Source: Sthenelais limicola | Taxonomy: Eukaryota > Annelida > Polychaeta > Phyllodocida > Sigalionidae | Reading direction: 5' to 3' | DNA length: 64,000 bases | Assembly (NCBI GenBank): GCA_942159475.1 | Contig: OW804097.1 | Coordinates: 3,389,357-3,453,356, forward strand | Part shown: positions 51,068-62,612 of the stretch, piece after piece | Position numbering within the stretch: position 1 is the stretch's first letter | Layout of the letters: the number at the start of each line of letters is the position of its first letter | Position numbers and translations under genes: made by a program | Notes under the pieces: model-generated | Databases searched by the model: none | What the model saw: the letters and a program-made list of their open reading frames with translations, nothing else | What the model was told of the DNA's origin: nothing

Positions 51068-51705
51068 GGATATATTTACTGGCTAAGTACCCGTCCTCCG
51101 ATGGGTCACCCTCTCTCCCCACCCTTCCCTCTCTCCCTCTTTTCCCTCTCCCTCTTCTCTGACTCTCATACCTGTTTTTCTCTCCCAACCCCATCTCCGA
51201 TTGCCCCCTCTCCCTCCCCTCTTCCTCATGCTCCCCCCCCCCCCCCACCGCTTTCTCTCCCTCCCCTCTCTCCCTTCCCCTACATCCTCTTCCTCCTCTC
51301 TTTCCCCCCTCTTCTTTCCCTCCCCCCTCCCCGTCCCCCTCCCCCTCCCCCTCCCCCTCCCCCTCCCCCTCTCCTATCCCTACACCCTCTTCTTCACTCT
51401 CCTACTCCTCTGCATGTAGTTAGGTCCCCCTGGACGTAGGTTGTGGGAAATGACATAGTATCTCACAAGGGCTTTCCCAGGCTATACATAGAGTGTAGAG
51501 ATCGCAATTTAAAAAAGGCTTCAAAATCACATTTTCATCCCAAATGCCTTCACAAACCACATAATAATTATAATGTCCTCCAGAGAGCTTGGACAGAACT
51601 CTACAGATGAGTAAAACAGTTTATAAAACAACAAATTCCGTGAACATGTGAGACAAAGAAACCCCTCTTTTCTACCTCGCTCTTCCCCTACTTCAGCCTT
51701 AAATA
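51068..51705. repeat. Pyrimidine-rich dispersed repeat (copy 1)
   Basis: GGCTAAGTACCCGTCC, about 330 bases of C/T-rich low-complexity DNA, then a unique part (GGGAAATGACATAGTATCTC, GGCTTTCCCAGGCTATA, ACAACAAATTCCGTGAACAT, AAACCCCTCTTTTCTACC). The same modules recur at 59,590-60,075 and partly at 57,100-57,365. Confidence 0.85.
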
Positions 51706-51718
51706 ACTGGTAGTAACT

Positions 51719-51892
51719 ACAGGATTTGCATAGCCGCCATTTTTCCATGTTTCCATAACACAAGCCTCCATATTTCCCATCATGCATTTGGTTTATATGG
51801 ATCGTTCATAAAAGCTCTGATATTGGTGAAAATATTTTTTCAATTTTCGATAGAAATGTGGCCAGATATTTGTATGTCAGATTTGAACTGAA
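51719..51892. mobile_element. MITE family C, rearranged copy
   Basis: The left end GGATTTGCATAGCCGCCATT is joined directly to the interior ATGTTTCCATAACACAAGCC and continues to TTTGTATGTCAG. Confidence 0.8.
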
Positions 51893-52240
51893 TCTATCCC
51901 AGCATGTACTTTAACAGACATGCACAGTGAGACATGCAACTCCTCTATTGTGTATCCCGGCATGCACTGTAACAGACATGCGCAGTGGCACATACAACTC
52001 CCCTATTGTGTATCCCAGCATGCACTGTAACAGACATGCACAGTGGCGCATACAAATCCCCTATTGTGTATCCCGGCATGCACTGTAATAGACATGCACA
52101 GTGAGACATACAACTCCCCTATTGTGTATCCCAGCATGTACTTTAATAGACATGCACAGTGAGACATACAACTCCCCTATTGTGTATCCAAGCATGTACT
52201 TTAACAGACATGCACAGTGGCACATACAACTCCCCTATTG
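51893..52240. repeat. 58-bp satellite made from the family C right end
   Basis: Six units, each GTGTATCCCRGCATGYACTK, TAACAGACATGCRCAGTG and CATACAACTCCCCTATT; GTGTATCCC recurs at exact 58-base steps (51,950, 52,008, 52,066, 52,124, 52,182). Confidence 0.93.
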
Positions 52241-52299
52241 GCCGACACGACCCCCAGTGAACCTATACCCACTGTAGCCGAACCATCAACCCTATATAT

Positions 52300-52534
52300 G
52301 GGGCAGACTTTCAGAAAATGTACAATTGGCAGCTGTACACATTGAGGAACCTTTGCTAAATTCGACTGAAAAAGGATAAATACCAGGTATATCTGAGTAT
52401 ATTTAGTATCATGTTGATTTAAAGTATCAGTTCCGTTATGTTAAACTACGTTTTGAAGCTCATTTTAGTCTTAAATATGGGTTATTTGAGATGATTGGTA
52501 AAGGTGAATTGTACATTTTCTGAAAATCTGACCC
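52300..52534. mobile_element. MITE family B copy with ATAT duplication
   Basis: GGGGCAGACTTTCAGAAAAT to CTGAAAATCTGACCC; ATAT at 52,296-52,299 and 52,535-52,538. Confidence 0.92.
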
Positions 52535-52704
52535 ATATACGTGGCTACTGTGTAGTGTGAATAGGTCACTTGAATGGGCTGTATGTACATCTAACACCCA
52601 CTGTAGTCCTTTATATTGAGATAGCAGGCCATGTCAATGTGCACCCTTCATTCGTGCAAACCCCAAATTAAATGGAAAGTTATTAATTATAATATATGAA
52701 ATAT

Positions 52705-53104
52705 GTGATCCGTTTTATGGAAAAAGAGTCATAAGTCGCAAAATATGGATTTTGAGATATCATCTTATATGAAAAGAGGAGATCAAGCCGATTCCAATGA
52801 TAGTAAACACTAAAACACCTAATATGTATTTCTATATTTTAAGTTTCATATTTTTATTTTTGAAAATAAAAAGCTTGCAATGTTTCTGGATGGGTAATTA
52901 CCAATAAAGTAACTAAATATAATCCATACAAAGGCCTTCAAAACGCAAGGATACATTTAATATAATGTTCTGAAATTTAGTACATAGATTCATATGGCCA
53001 TCTATATATATAAGTGCTAAACTCCCCAAAAAGATCTTGTCAAAACAACACTTTGAAAAATATCAATTCTGCGACTTGTGACTCATTTTCCTGGAACGCA
53101 TCAC
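52705..53104. mobile_element. MITE family A copy
   Basis: GTGATCCGTTTTATGGAAAA to CATTTTCCTGGAACGCATCA plus C, 400 bp. Confidence 0.92.
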
Positions 53105-53395
53105 GTATATTAAATCACGATGATGTACAGCTGTTATGAGTAATGTATGATTTAGGTTGAAAAGGTATTAAAAGCCCCAGATATATATAATATATAAGAA
53201 ACTTTATTTCCGTTTTGTTATACAGACAGTGACAAAAGCTTTCTACATGGAAATCGGTTTTTGTTCTCTGTCCCAGCTCTTCCAAACAAACCTTCTGTAA
53301 CTACATCTCTAACTAGATGAATGTACATAATTTTATTTTCAGTTTTAATCTAAGGCTGAGTAACTATTTGATGCTATAAAACCATAATTTAACTT

Positions 53396-53500
53396 TAAAA
53401 AAATTAAAAATATCAAACTTAAAATATAGAAGTATTTATTAGATGTTTTCAAATATGGTGATATCTCAAAATACATCTTTTGCGACTTTTGACTCATTCA
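53396..53500. mobile_element. MITE family A fragment
   Basis: AAAAATATCAAACTTAAAAT to GCGACTTTTGACTCATT; right part only. 53,105-53,395 holds nothing recognised. Confidence 0.7.
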
Positions 53501-53685
53501 TATCGTCCTTTGTAACCATGGTAACAATGGTAACCCAGAGCGGGTGCACCCATGCCCGACCATGACCTTACCATATCACCTCTGTCTTCACTGCATGGGT
53601 GCGTGAGGTAGGTATGTGGTGGTTTAGGGTGGAGGATAACCCACTCATTAAAATCCACCCACATTTACAAAGGGAGCATAGATAT

Positions 53686-53920
53686 GGGTCAAACCTTCAG
53701 AAAATGTACAATTGGCAGATCTACACATTTAGTAAATTTTGCAAAATTCGACAGCAATTTGGTCAATGCTAGGTAAATTCGAGAATATTTGGCATTGCAT
53801 TGATTCTAGCAATCTGTTTGGTTAGGTTGAACTGCCTTTTGTATTTTATTTTCGTCTGAAATTTGGGTTATTTGAGGGGATTGGCGAAATTAAATTGTAC
53901 ATTTTCTGAAAATCTGACCC
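53686..53920. mobile_element. MITE family B copy with ATAT duplication
   Basis: GGGTCAAACCTTCAGAAAAT to CTGAAAATCTGACCC; flanking ATAT on both sides. Confidence 0.92.
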
Positions 53921-54621
53921 ATATACAGCTACCAGAACTTGGGCGTGGGCGCTATATATGTATATATATATAAATGGTCAATTCTCACGAAACGGGCCAA
54001 CATGCAGTCTCTCCCAGGCGTCCATGGGCGATATATTGAATGGGGTTAATAGCGTACAAATTTAAATTATATTAACAGATGCAGCACAGATAGGGCTTTC
54101 AGGGCATGTATAGTTTTGTTTATCTAGAATAAATAATAAATATTATATGGGCAATAAACAAGCTAAATTCGACCATTTTTCAAAGAAGATTAACAAAATG
54201 TTATGAAAACGCTCATAACCAGGTGATAATCCAAATGATAACATTTTCTGTTTGTAATTGTGCCCCTATTCGTTGGCTATGTACCCGGACAGAAATATTC
54301 ATGTTCATAAATTAGTTTGTATTTCCCTTAGTTCAATTCTTCTTTTAGGGAATGTTTTCCGTTGCGTTCCAACGCCATTTTAATAAGCCCAACTAGAGAT
54401 AGAAAACAAAATATCTAATCATTAATTTTACGTCCAAATCATACTGTTCACTTTAAAATAAAATAATACAAACGAGATTTCAAACAACTTTGTTTATAGC
54501 AGAGCTAAAAGGGTAAACACAATCACAGTTGGGGAATTTCTAACGTTGGATTCAAACGCCCCTCCATTGCATTACTCCCTTTGCAAATATATATTAATCA
54601 ATGACAATTTAACACTTGAAA
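53921..54621. other. Spacer, no gene seen
   Basis: Contains GTTGCGTTCCAACGCC and TAACGTTGGATTCAAACGCC, variants of a phrase also in the adjoining inverted segment; possibly more of the same old repeat. Confidence 0.4.
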
Positions 54622-54779
54622 CATCTATCTAATTTCTTTGCCATAGTTTTTAAATATTATCCAGGGATAATTCATCACTCATTTAGATAGAATTAAGGAG
54701 CCAACGTTGTGTTCCAACGCCCTGTTGCAATCCAACACCCTCTGCAAGATGGTTGCAGTCTTGTTCAGAGCTAAGTAAT
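54622..54779. repeat. Inverted copy of the CUB-Sushi 3' flank
   Basis: Reverse complement of 13,189-13,353 with few differences, ending at a family C element exactly as there. Confidence 0.85.
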
Positions 54780-55475
54780 GGGGGATTTGCTTAGCCGCCA
54801 TTTTGAATCTTGATTCGCATGGAATTATGGGACTAATGGTACAGTGTAAAATCTAAAGAAAACAAGCCATGTTCATCATGGTGTATTTATCAATGCTCTA
54901 AAGTCAGTATCCGTGTTTTGTACATGTTTCCATAAGACAAGTCCCCATCTTTCCCACCATGCATTTGGCTTTCATAGTATAGATCATTTATACAAGTTGC
55001 AATTTTCGACAAAAATGTTGCCAAATGTGATGTGTTTCAGGAAAATGAGTCATACGTCGCAAAATTGATATTTTTCAAAGTGTTTTCATCACAATATTTC
55101 TTTATTGAAATATTCTGATATTTAGGGGGTTTAACACTTGTAGTCAGATGAATCCATGTAACAAAATTCAGGACATTGTATTTGATATATCCTCGCATTT
55201 TGAAGGCCATCGTATGGAGTATATTTAGTTACTTTACTGATAATTACCCATCCAGAAACATTGCAAACTTGTTTTTTCAAAATAAAATTATCAAATTTAA
55301 AATATAGAAATACATATTAGGTGTCCTAGTGTTTTCTATCATTAGAATCGGTTTGATCTCCTCTTTTCAAATATGGTGATCCATATTTTGCGACTTATCA
55401 CTCATTTTCCTAAAACGGATCACAAATATGTGAATGTCTGATTTCAAAAGAATCCATCCATAAGTTGTAAGCTTG
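54780..55475. mobile_element. MITE family C copy interrupted by a family A element
   Basis: GGGGATTTGCTTAGCCGCCA to ATGTTGCCAAAT (55,026), then the family A element, then resumption at AAATATGTGAATGTCTGATT (55,424 onward). Confidence 0.88.
55027..55423. mobile_element. MITE family A copy nested in family C
   Basis: 397 bp, GTGATGTGTTTCAGGAAAAT to CTCATTTTCCTAAAACGGAT plus CAC. AAAT directly repeats on both sides (55,023-55,026 and 55,424-55,427), and empty sites in other family C copies have it once. Confidence 0.95.
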
Positions 55476-55680
55476 CAGCAGGTCTGTTAGCTTACAATCT
55501 TGTAACTACATGTGTATGGATTTTAATTAACTTGTAATTACAAATAATAGGAGGGTCATTATTTGGTTGAAAGGGTCTAGGAAGCCCTGATGATGAACCC
55601 CCTACTGATTAATTTCCCACATTATTATGCACCAGCCCTAAATGGGGGAGGGGCACGATAATCTTGTAACTTTCCAAAAT
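55476..55680. other. Short spacer between MITEs
   Basis: Nothing recognised. Confidence 0.4.
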
Positions 55681-56085
55681 GTGGTGTGTTTCCGCAAAAT
55701 AAGGTCATAAGTCGCAAAATTAATATTTATCAAAGTGTTTTTTCCACAAGATCTCTTTATTGAAATGTTCTGATTTTCATAGGGTTTAGCAGTTATAGTC
55801 ATATAAATCAATTTACCAAATTATTTTCGGGACATTGTATTAAATATATCATTGCGTTTTGAAGGCCTTTGTATGGAGTATATTTAGTTACTTTACTGGT
55901 TTACCCAGCCAGAAGCAAACTTTTTTTTCAAAAATAAAAATATCAAACTTAAAATATAGAAATACATGTGAGGTACCCCAGTGTTTACTATTGTTGGAAT
56001 CAGCTTGATCTCCTCGTTTTAAATATGGTGATATCTCAAAATCCATATTTTGCGGCTTATGACTCATTTTCCTAAAACAGATCAC
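55681..56085. mobile_element. MITE family A copy
   Basis: GTGGTGTGTTTCCGCAAAAT to CTCATTTTCCTAAAACAGAT plus CAC. Confidence 0.92.
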
Positions 56086-56159
56086 AATTATTGACTAAAT
56101 CAGACAATTGTCACAGAAATATTTTATCAATTGAATTATATAGAACCCAATGGAGGAAT

Positions 56160-56240
56160 TTTTTAGAAATATTGCAAACTTTTTTTTCAAAAATAAAAAT
56201 ATCAAAGTGAAAAGATAGAACTATGTATTAGATATCAATA
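56160..56240. mobile_element. MITE family A internal scrap
   Basis: AGAAATATTGCAAACTTTTT and AAAAATATCAAAGTGAAAA match the family interior; both ends are absent. Confidence 0.6.
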
Positions 56241-56556
56241 CCACATTACTTGACATGAAAAGTGTCACAAATGTGAAATTGGTCAATAAAATTTGTTTAA
56301 AAAAACAAAAAAACATTACGGTGAGATCATCTGTGATGATAATATTACAATTCAATAGGGGATTTATTTGCATGTCTCACTGCATGGGCATCTCCCTCCC
56401 ATTTTCTGACATTTAGATATAAGTCATCCCAACATAATTAATGGTTAATGTCAGTACTAGATTGAAATCAGGACCAGACGCTTTGCGTGACCGTGACACC
56501 GTGACCGTGACTCTGAAAGTAGTCTGTGTAATGTATAATACTGTGTAATGTGATGT
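56241..56556. other. Spacer, with a degenerate family C-like start
   Basis: GGGGATTTATTTGCATGTCT near 56,357 resembles a family C terminus. No gene. Confidence 0.4.
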
Positions 56557-56560
56557 AGAT

Positions 56561-56795
56561 GGGTCAGATTTTCAGAAAATGTACAATTTAACTTCACCAC
56601 TCTTCTCAAATAACCCAAATTTCAGACAAAAATAAAGTTCGAAATACAGTTCAATCTAACCGAACAGATTGCTAGAATCAATGCAATGCTGAATATACTC
56701 GAATTTACCTAGTATTGACCAAATTGCAGCCTGATTCAGCAGAATTTACTAAATGTGTACAGGTGCATATTGTACATTTTCTGAAAATCTGACCC
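56561..56795. mobile_element. MITE family B copy with AGAT duplication
   Basis: GGGTCAGATTTTCAGAAAAT to CTGAAAATCTGACCC; AGAT at 56,557-56,560 and 56,796-56,799, the clearest proof of a 4-bp duplication because it is not simple AT sequence. Confidence 0.95.
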
Positions 56796-57099
56796 AGATA
56801 CTCAATTCAGTTAGCTTTCCTGCACTTGATCGGAATGTTTAACCTTGTGTGTTTCGTTTCCCCCTATATGAAACTAGATATTCTAGATCGTCTACAATTG
56901 TTATTTTTATGGGGCATCTGCTGTTAAATGTAGTCATAATTATCTAAGCTTTGACACAAATGGAGCACCCATCTTAAAGAAGGTGAAGTAACTCAGCTTA
57001 TGCACGCTTTATTTATGTGTCTGGAGAAGTCTGAAAACAAAGACGCTATACAAATCCTTTCCACTATACACCCTCCCATAGCCCTGGTTAGATAACTCA
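56796..57099. other. Spacer, nothing recognised
   Basis: No gene or repeat end seen. Confidence 0.4.
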
Positions 57100-57450
57100 A
57101 ATACTTATATTATTTCCCCCTCTCTCCCCACACTTCCCCCTCTCCTTCTTTTCCCTCCACCTCTTCTCTGTCTCTAATACCTGTTTTTCTCTCCCGACCC
57201 CATCTCCGATTTCCCCCCCCCCCCTCTCCCTCCCCTCTTCTTTGTGCTCCCCCTCCTCGCTTTCTCTCCCTCCCCCCTCACCCTTCCCCTACATCTTCTC
57301 CCTTCCCTCTTTTCTTTCCCCCTTTTCTTTCCCTCCCCCTCCCCTCTCCTATTTCCCCAAAATACAGTATGAGTCTGGATATAGGTGCTTACCTCTATGC
57401 TAGCCATAGATCTTCCAGAGAGTCCTCTTACACTAAATGTCAATGACCTC
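57100..57450. repeat. Pyrimidine-rich dispersed repeat (copy 2, partial)
   Basis: C/T-rich block like copies 1 and 3 (TCTCTAATACCTGTTTTTCT, CTCCCGACCCCATCTCCG), followed by AAATACAGTATGAGTCTG and CCTCTATGCTAGCCATAG, a module that precedes the pyrimidine block in copy 3. Confidence 0.8.
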
Positions 57451-57546
57451 TCAAAAGCAACCATTACAGTTTCCATGAAACGTTTCCAAATGGTTGCATT
57501 TGAAGGTCATTGACATGAGATGAGTCAAATTGTAGTACAGGTATAT

Positions 57547-57781
57547 GGGTCAGATTTTCAGAAAATGTACAATTGCCAGCTGTTCACATTTAGTAAATTC
57601 TGGAATATTAGACTGAAAAACAGCCAATACTAGGTAAATTCGAGTATATTCGGCATTGCAGTGATTCTAGCAATCTGTTTGGTTAGGTTGAAATGTGTTT
57701 TGAACTTTATTTTCGTCTGAAATGTGGGTTATTTGAGGAGATTGGTGAAGCTGAATTGTACATTTTCTGAAAATCTGACCC
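57547..57781. mobile_element. MITE family B copy with ATAT duplication
   Basis: Complete, GGGTCAGATTTTCAGAAAAT to its complement, ATAT on both sides. Confidence 0.94.
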
Positions 57782-57849
57782 ATATCCTACTCTTCTCTTG
57801 TCCATTTGTTTATCTTCCACTGACCATCGCCTTGCCCTGGTTAATATAT

Positions 57850-58072
57850 GGGTCAGATTTTCAGAAAATGTACAATTTGCAGCTGTATATATTTAGTAAA
57901 TCCTGCTAAATTAGGCTGTAATTTGGCCAATACTAGGTAAATTCGAGTATATTCGGCATTGCATTGATTCTAGCAATCTGTTTGGGTTTAACTGTAATTG
58001 TTCACGTCTGAAATCTGGGTTATTTGAGAGGATTAGTGAAAGTGAATTGTACATTTTCTGGCGATCTGACCC
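57850..58072. mobile_element. MITE family B copy
   Basis: Both termini present; the right one is mutated (CTGGCGATCTGACCC). Confidence 0.9.
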
Positions 58073-58169
58073 TAATATAAAATATTGTGTGTCTATGTAG
58101 TGGTATGCTGAAAGTCAGACTTATTACTTGTCCCCCAAAATTAGCTTCCGGCGCCTCTGACATTCCGCA

Positions 58170-58258
58170 CAAATGAGAACATTCTATAAAGAGATCTTGA
58201 GAAAAAGTCAATATTATATCAATTGTTAACTTGTGACTCACTTTCTTGTAATACATTT
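58170..58258. mobile_element. MITE family A remnant
   Basis: GAACATTCTATAAAGAGATC to TAACTTGTGACTCACTTTCT; right end only, decayed. Confidence 0.6.
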
Positions 58259-58289
58259 AGTTAGATATGTGTAAGGGTTGAGTATATAT

Positions 58290-58524
58290 GGGTCAGATTT
58301 TCAGAAAATGTACAATTTACGTTCAACAATCCTCTCAAATAACCGAAATTTCAGACGAAAATAAAGCTCAAAACTCAGTTCAACCTAACCAAACAGATTG
58401 CTAGAATTAATGCAATGCCAAATATACCAGCATTTACCTAGTATTGACCAAATTACAGTCTAACTTAGCAGAATTTCCTAAATATGTACGGCTGCCAATT
58501 GTACATTTTCTGAAAATCTGACCC
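58290..58524. mobile_element. MITE family B copy
   Basis: Complete, in an ATATAT context on both sides. Confidence 0.92.
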
Positions 58525-58895
58525 ATATATATTTGTACCAATGACGTTGATGTGCCGTTATGGTTGCAACGAAAAGGTACAGTGTATGTATGTATTATTC
58601 CTATTCCCAGTAATAAACAAATACAATTATCCGGAAAAAGGGATAAAGTTATACTTTTTTTATAATCAAAACCTTCTGCGAGAATGCAGGTCTTCCCTTA
58701 AAGGGTGGTTAGATCATTACTTCTTATTAATTGATACCAGTCACTTGATTCTAAATCTGACAAATAATTTCTCAAAACAAATTTCTCTGAAACATATTAA
58801 TTTCGAAAACCTTGGAAAAATGTATACAAAATGAATGGTACTGCCATAGGAATTGGCTGATTATCACACATGGGAAATTTATTATCATGATAAAT
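58525..58895. other. Spacer with a 97-codon plus-strand frame of unknown meaning
   Basis: 58,541-58,834 is open (contains PVINKYNYPEKGIKLYFFYN) but shows no recognised domain, start context or splice sites; probably chance or decayed element sequence. Confidence 0.3.
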
Positions 58896-59293
58896 GTGAT
58901 GTGTTTCCGCACAATGAGTCATAAGTCGCAAAATTGATATTTTTCAAAGTGGTTTTACATTAATGGAATGATCTGATTTTTAGAGAGAGTATCACTTATA
59001 CCTATATCAATCAGTGTATCAAATTTCAGGACAATCTATGTAATATAACCTTTACTTTTAAAGGTCCTCATATGGACTACATTTAGTTACTTTACTGTTT
59101 ATTGACCCCCAGAAATATTGGAAACTTTTTTTTCAAAAACGAAAATATCAAACTTAAAACCTAGAAATATTTATAAGATTATTAGACTGTTTAGTATCAT
59201 TGGAATCGGCTTGATCTCATCTTTTTGTAAATCTAATGGTATCTCAAAATCTATTTTTAGCGACTTATGACTCATTTTCCTGAAACACATCAC
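58896..59293. mobile_element. MITE family A copy with AAAT duplication
   Basis: 398 bp, GTGATGTGTTTCCGCACAAT to CATTTTCCTGAAACACATCA plus C; AAAT at 58,892-58,895 and 59,294-59,297. Confidence 0.94.
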
Positions 59294-59486
59294 AAATGGT
59301 TTCTTGTTTACTGTGGTAGCCTAGCTCATAACAACACAACACTAGAAAGCCGTGGATCGTAACTTGAGGACGTTTTACTTGATAGGTACAAACTTGTATT
59401 TGTCTTATACACCTCCCCCACACCTAAATAATATATATTGATTGATTGATATTGTTTATTTCCAGTACAAACAGTTACATAACGGA

Positions 59487-60075
59487 CAAAATACAGTATG
59501 AGTCTGAAGATAGGTGCTCACCTCTATGCTAATCATAGCCCTCCAGAGACTCCTGATTACACTAATTAATATACATTTAATATATTTTATATTTTATACT
59601 AGCAAAGTACCTGTCCCCCCTCTCTCCCCAACCTTCCCCCTCACCCTCCACCTCTTCTCTGTCTCTCATACTTGTTTTTCTCTCCCAACCCCATTTCCCC
59701 CCATTTCCCCCCTCTCCCTCCTCTCTTCCTCATGCTCCCCCTCCTCGTTTTCCCTGACCTCTCCCACTCCTCTGCATGTAGTCGGGACCCCCTGGAAGGG
59801 AGGTAGTAGCTTATGGGAAATGACATAGTATCTCACAGGGGCTTTCCCAGGCTATAAATAGAGTGCGTAGATCCCAATTTAAAAAGGCTTCAAAATCACA
59901 TTTCCACCCCAGATACCCTCACAAACCACATAGAATGTCCTCCAGAGAGGGTGGACAGAACTCTACAGATGAATAAAACGATTTGTAAAACAACAAATTC
60001 CGAGAACATGTGAAACAAAGAAACCCCTCTTTTCTACCTAAATAATTCCCTCTTTTCTACCTCGCTTCATAGAAA
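59487..60075. repeat. Pyrimidine-rich dispersed repeat (copy 3)
   Basis: Module AAATACAGTATGAGTCTG, then ACTAGCAAAGTACCTGTCC, the C/T-rich block and the same unique part as copy 1. Just before it (59,437-59,465) is an (ATTG)n tract with TTTATTTCC, a minus-strand retrotransposon tail. Confidence 0.85.
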
Positions 60076-61099
60076 TCGCTCTTCCAGTATATCATATGGA
60101 TATTTTTTTTACCTAAATAATAATATGATGGTGTTCACTCTTGCTCTGAGTGGGCGCATTAGATATGTACTACGAAAAGGAATAGCACATCACCGACTTG
60201 CACTGGATGAAATACATTAATAAGAAACTAACCCGAATCGATAATAATGATATGTATAATAATCAAGTTTCATGTTAACGCTGTGAATATACATAGTGCA
60301 AACATACTACATATTTATTTCTGAGAAGATTATCTTTACTGAATATGATATACTGTATGCTATGCTATTCGCAAAAATGACAAAAAATAATGACCTTTCC
60401 TCATGTTTTGGGATCTAGATTTCTTAATATTTGAGCCTGAGTGTCAGTTCATTAACTATTTTATAGAGGAGAATATGCGTTTACAGGAAATGTTATCCCC
60501 AAACCTGTCGTCTTCATTTCATTTTTTTTCAATTTCCAACCCTGAAATGCAAGATTTTTCTGAGAATGGCCCACCAATGATCCACCGCTTGCTAGGATTA
60601 TTTTATAAAAGTCAATTCTGATTTTTAAATATTCTGTGGATATTTTTCTCATCGTGTGATTAGGACCGTGATTGTGACAAAATAACTGACCTTATACTCC
60701 TGTATTAATATATAATGAATCTGAGTACAAAATGATTATCAAACCGATTATCACTCATTACAATGAAACAAATATATCTGGAATCCCCTCATTTCTATCA
60801 TTAGATTATCTCAAGCTTAGAATAAAAACAAAAAAAGAACAATAACAAACATTTAGCCGATTTAACAATAACTAGCAAACCAAATCGTGGCCAGACTATT
60901 TCATGAAATCGTGAGTATGTGTGCACACTTCCCACGATCACATGGAATCAGAGAATACGCATCACGCAGTACGCACCACACATCACGCAGTACAAGGAAA
61001 CACAGCTTGACGGGCGCCAAGACAAGGCTGTTATGGTTGCCAAGACAAGGCGTTGACATAAAGTGATAAACATGTTGTGCTATCGGTGATAAGGTATGT
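60076..61099. other. Spacer, nothing firmly recognised
   Basis: A 72-codon plus-strand frame at 60,403-60,621 has no recognisable content. Near 60,955-61,065 short direct repeats occur (CATCACGCAGTAC twice, GCCAAGACAAGGC twice). Confidence 0.35.
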
Positions 61100-61333
61100 G
61101 GGTCAGATTTTCAGAAAATGTACAATTCACCTTCGCCAATCCTCTCAAATAACCCAAATTTCAGACGAAAATAAAGTTCAAAATACAGTTCAACCTAACC
61201 AAACAGATTGCTAGAATCAATGCAATGCCGAATATACTCGAATGCACCTAGTATTGACCAAATTGCAGCTTAATTTAGCGAAATTTACTAAATATGTACA
61301 GCAGCTAATTGTGCATTTTCTGAAAATCTGACC
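61100..61333. mobile_element. MITE family B copy
   Basis: GGGTCAGATTTTCAGAAAAT to CTGAAAATCTGACC; flanks ATGT and GATT, no clean duplication. Confidence 0.9.
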
Positions 61334-61587
61334 GATTTATGGGTGCGTGAGCTGAACTGACCTGGCGTGTGAGTCGTGGGTTTGTTAGTTAGGGCGGTGA
61401 GGCATTTAATTGTTTTCTTTGTGAAGGTTGTAGCAGTCTTAGTTCACCTTTGAATGGTGCCAATCTATTTATGCAGGCCCATTGTCATTAATTAGCACAG
61501 AGAGTGCAACTCAGTCCTGTGGCCAATACGACGGCTATATCAGGCCCCAGGCTGATATGGAATGAATATAGTTCTCGATAATAGTAT

Positions 61588-61745
61588 TAGCACATATAGA
61601 GAGAATGGGACGAGCCGGCAATAATCGAAAATTTATTGGACTAGATTCGTCACGATGCCATAGGCAGAGTGCTTATGTGGACGAATCTCGTCCAATAAAT
61701 TGTTTGATTATTGCAGGCGAGTTCCATTCTATATTTATTATATGT
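61588..61745. other. Long imperfect inverted repeat (foldback element)
   Basis: The left arm GCACATATAGAGAGAATGGG through AATTTATTGGAC and GATTCGTC pairs with the right arm GACGAATCTCGTCCAATAAA through TTCCATTCTATATTTATTAT and ATGTGC. Arms are about 60 bases, roughly 80% paired by eye, with a loop of about 28 bases. Confidence 0.8.
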
Positions 61746-62573
61746 GCATAAAACTATTAAAAGTGCATATAAGTGGCCGAATTGGTGACGTAGTAGTTAA
61801 TATAGGACGTGTCCTATATGAATATTTTTATAGCACCCCACTTTTAGCACCTCTCATATAGAACGCACATAATAAAATATTATATGAGTTACAAAATTTT
61901 AAAAAAAAAGTAATTGAATACATTTATTAGAGTAACTTACTGCAAAAAAGTAAAGCAAAATTACTGTACATGACACTACAGAGTTAGATAAGTTCGCATT
62001 CTAAAATTCCTGACCCTCACGGGTCAAATAAAAATGCGCATAGTAATACATGTACGTAAATGCACCATGATGTCCCATGCAATAAATACTATTGAAGACC
62101 GCAGTGTGAGGTACCAACGAGAGTAAATTTAAGAGAGTTAGAACTACGTCCCATGCTATACCCGAGCTTGTTTGGTCCTGCTGTTAACCACAGTAAGGAG
62201 TCTTGGGGAGAAAATCGGGGAAAGGATCATAGAAGGCCATAAAATGCCCCAAAAACCACAAGTTCTGGCAAATTTCAACTCATTAGCCTATGGGTAATAC
62301 ATAATAATAAATTTCAAATTATTCTTAAATATCAGATAGGTTATGATCAAAATGTAAACATTGTTTGATAATATTTCTGAATATAAGGCTATGTATGATA
62401 CTTTGAAGCCAGATGGAGAAATAGTATCATGTCGAGAAATAAGAAATGAATATGGTAGGCCTATAAGCTGGTCATTGAATATGGTAGGCCTATAAGGTGG
62501 TCATTTTTAGGCAGAATAGAATGATTTCTCTCTCGTGGAGAAAATCAAAATTGTTGCTTCTCAGACCTACCAG
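61746..62573. other. Spacer, nothing recognised
   Basis: Shares short phrases with the foldback (GAACGCACATAATA near 61,862) but no clear element or gene. Confidence 0.35.
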
Positions 62574-62574
62574 A

Positions 62575-62605
<31 letters not shown>

Positions 62606-62612
62606 ACACACA
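62574..62612. repeat. Poly-C and (CA)n microsatellite
   Basis: A run of about 17 C followed by about 11 CA repeats. Confidence 0.95.

Noticed and set aside
60403..60652. Overlapping short frames on both strands as genes
   Set aside because: No recognisable domain or splice context; length expected by chance.
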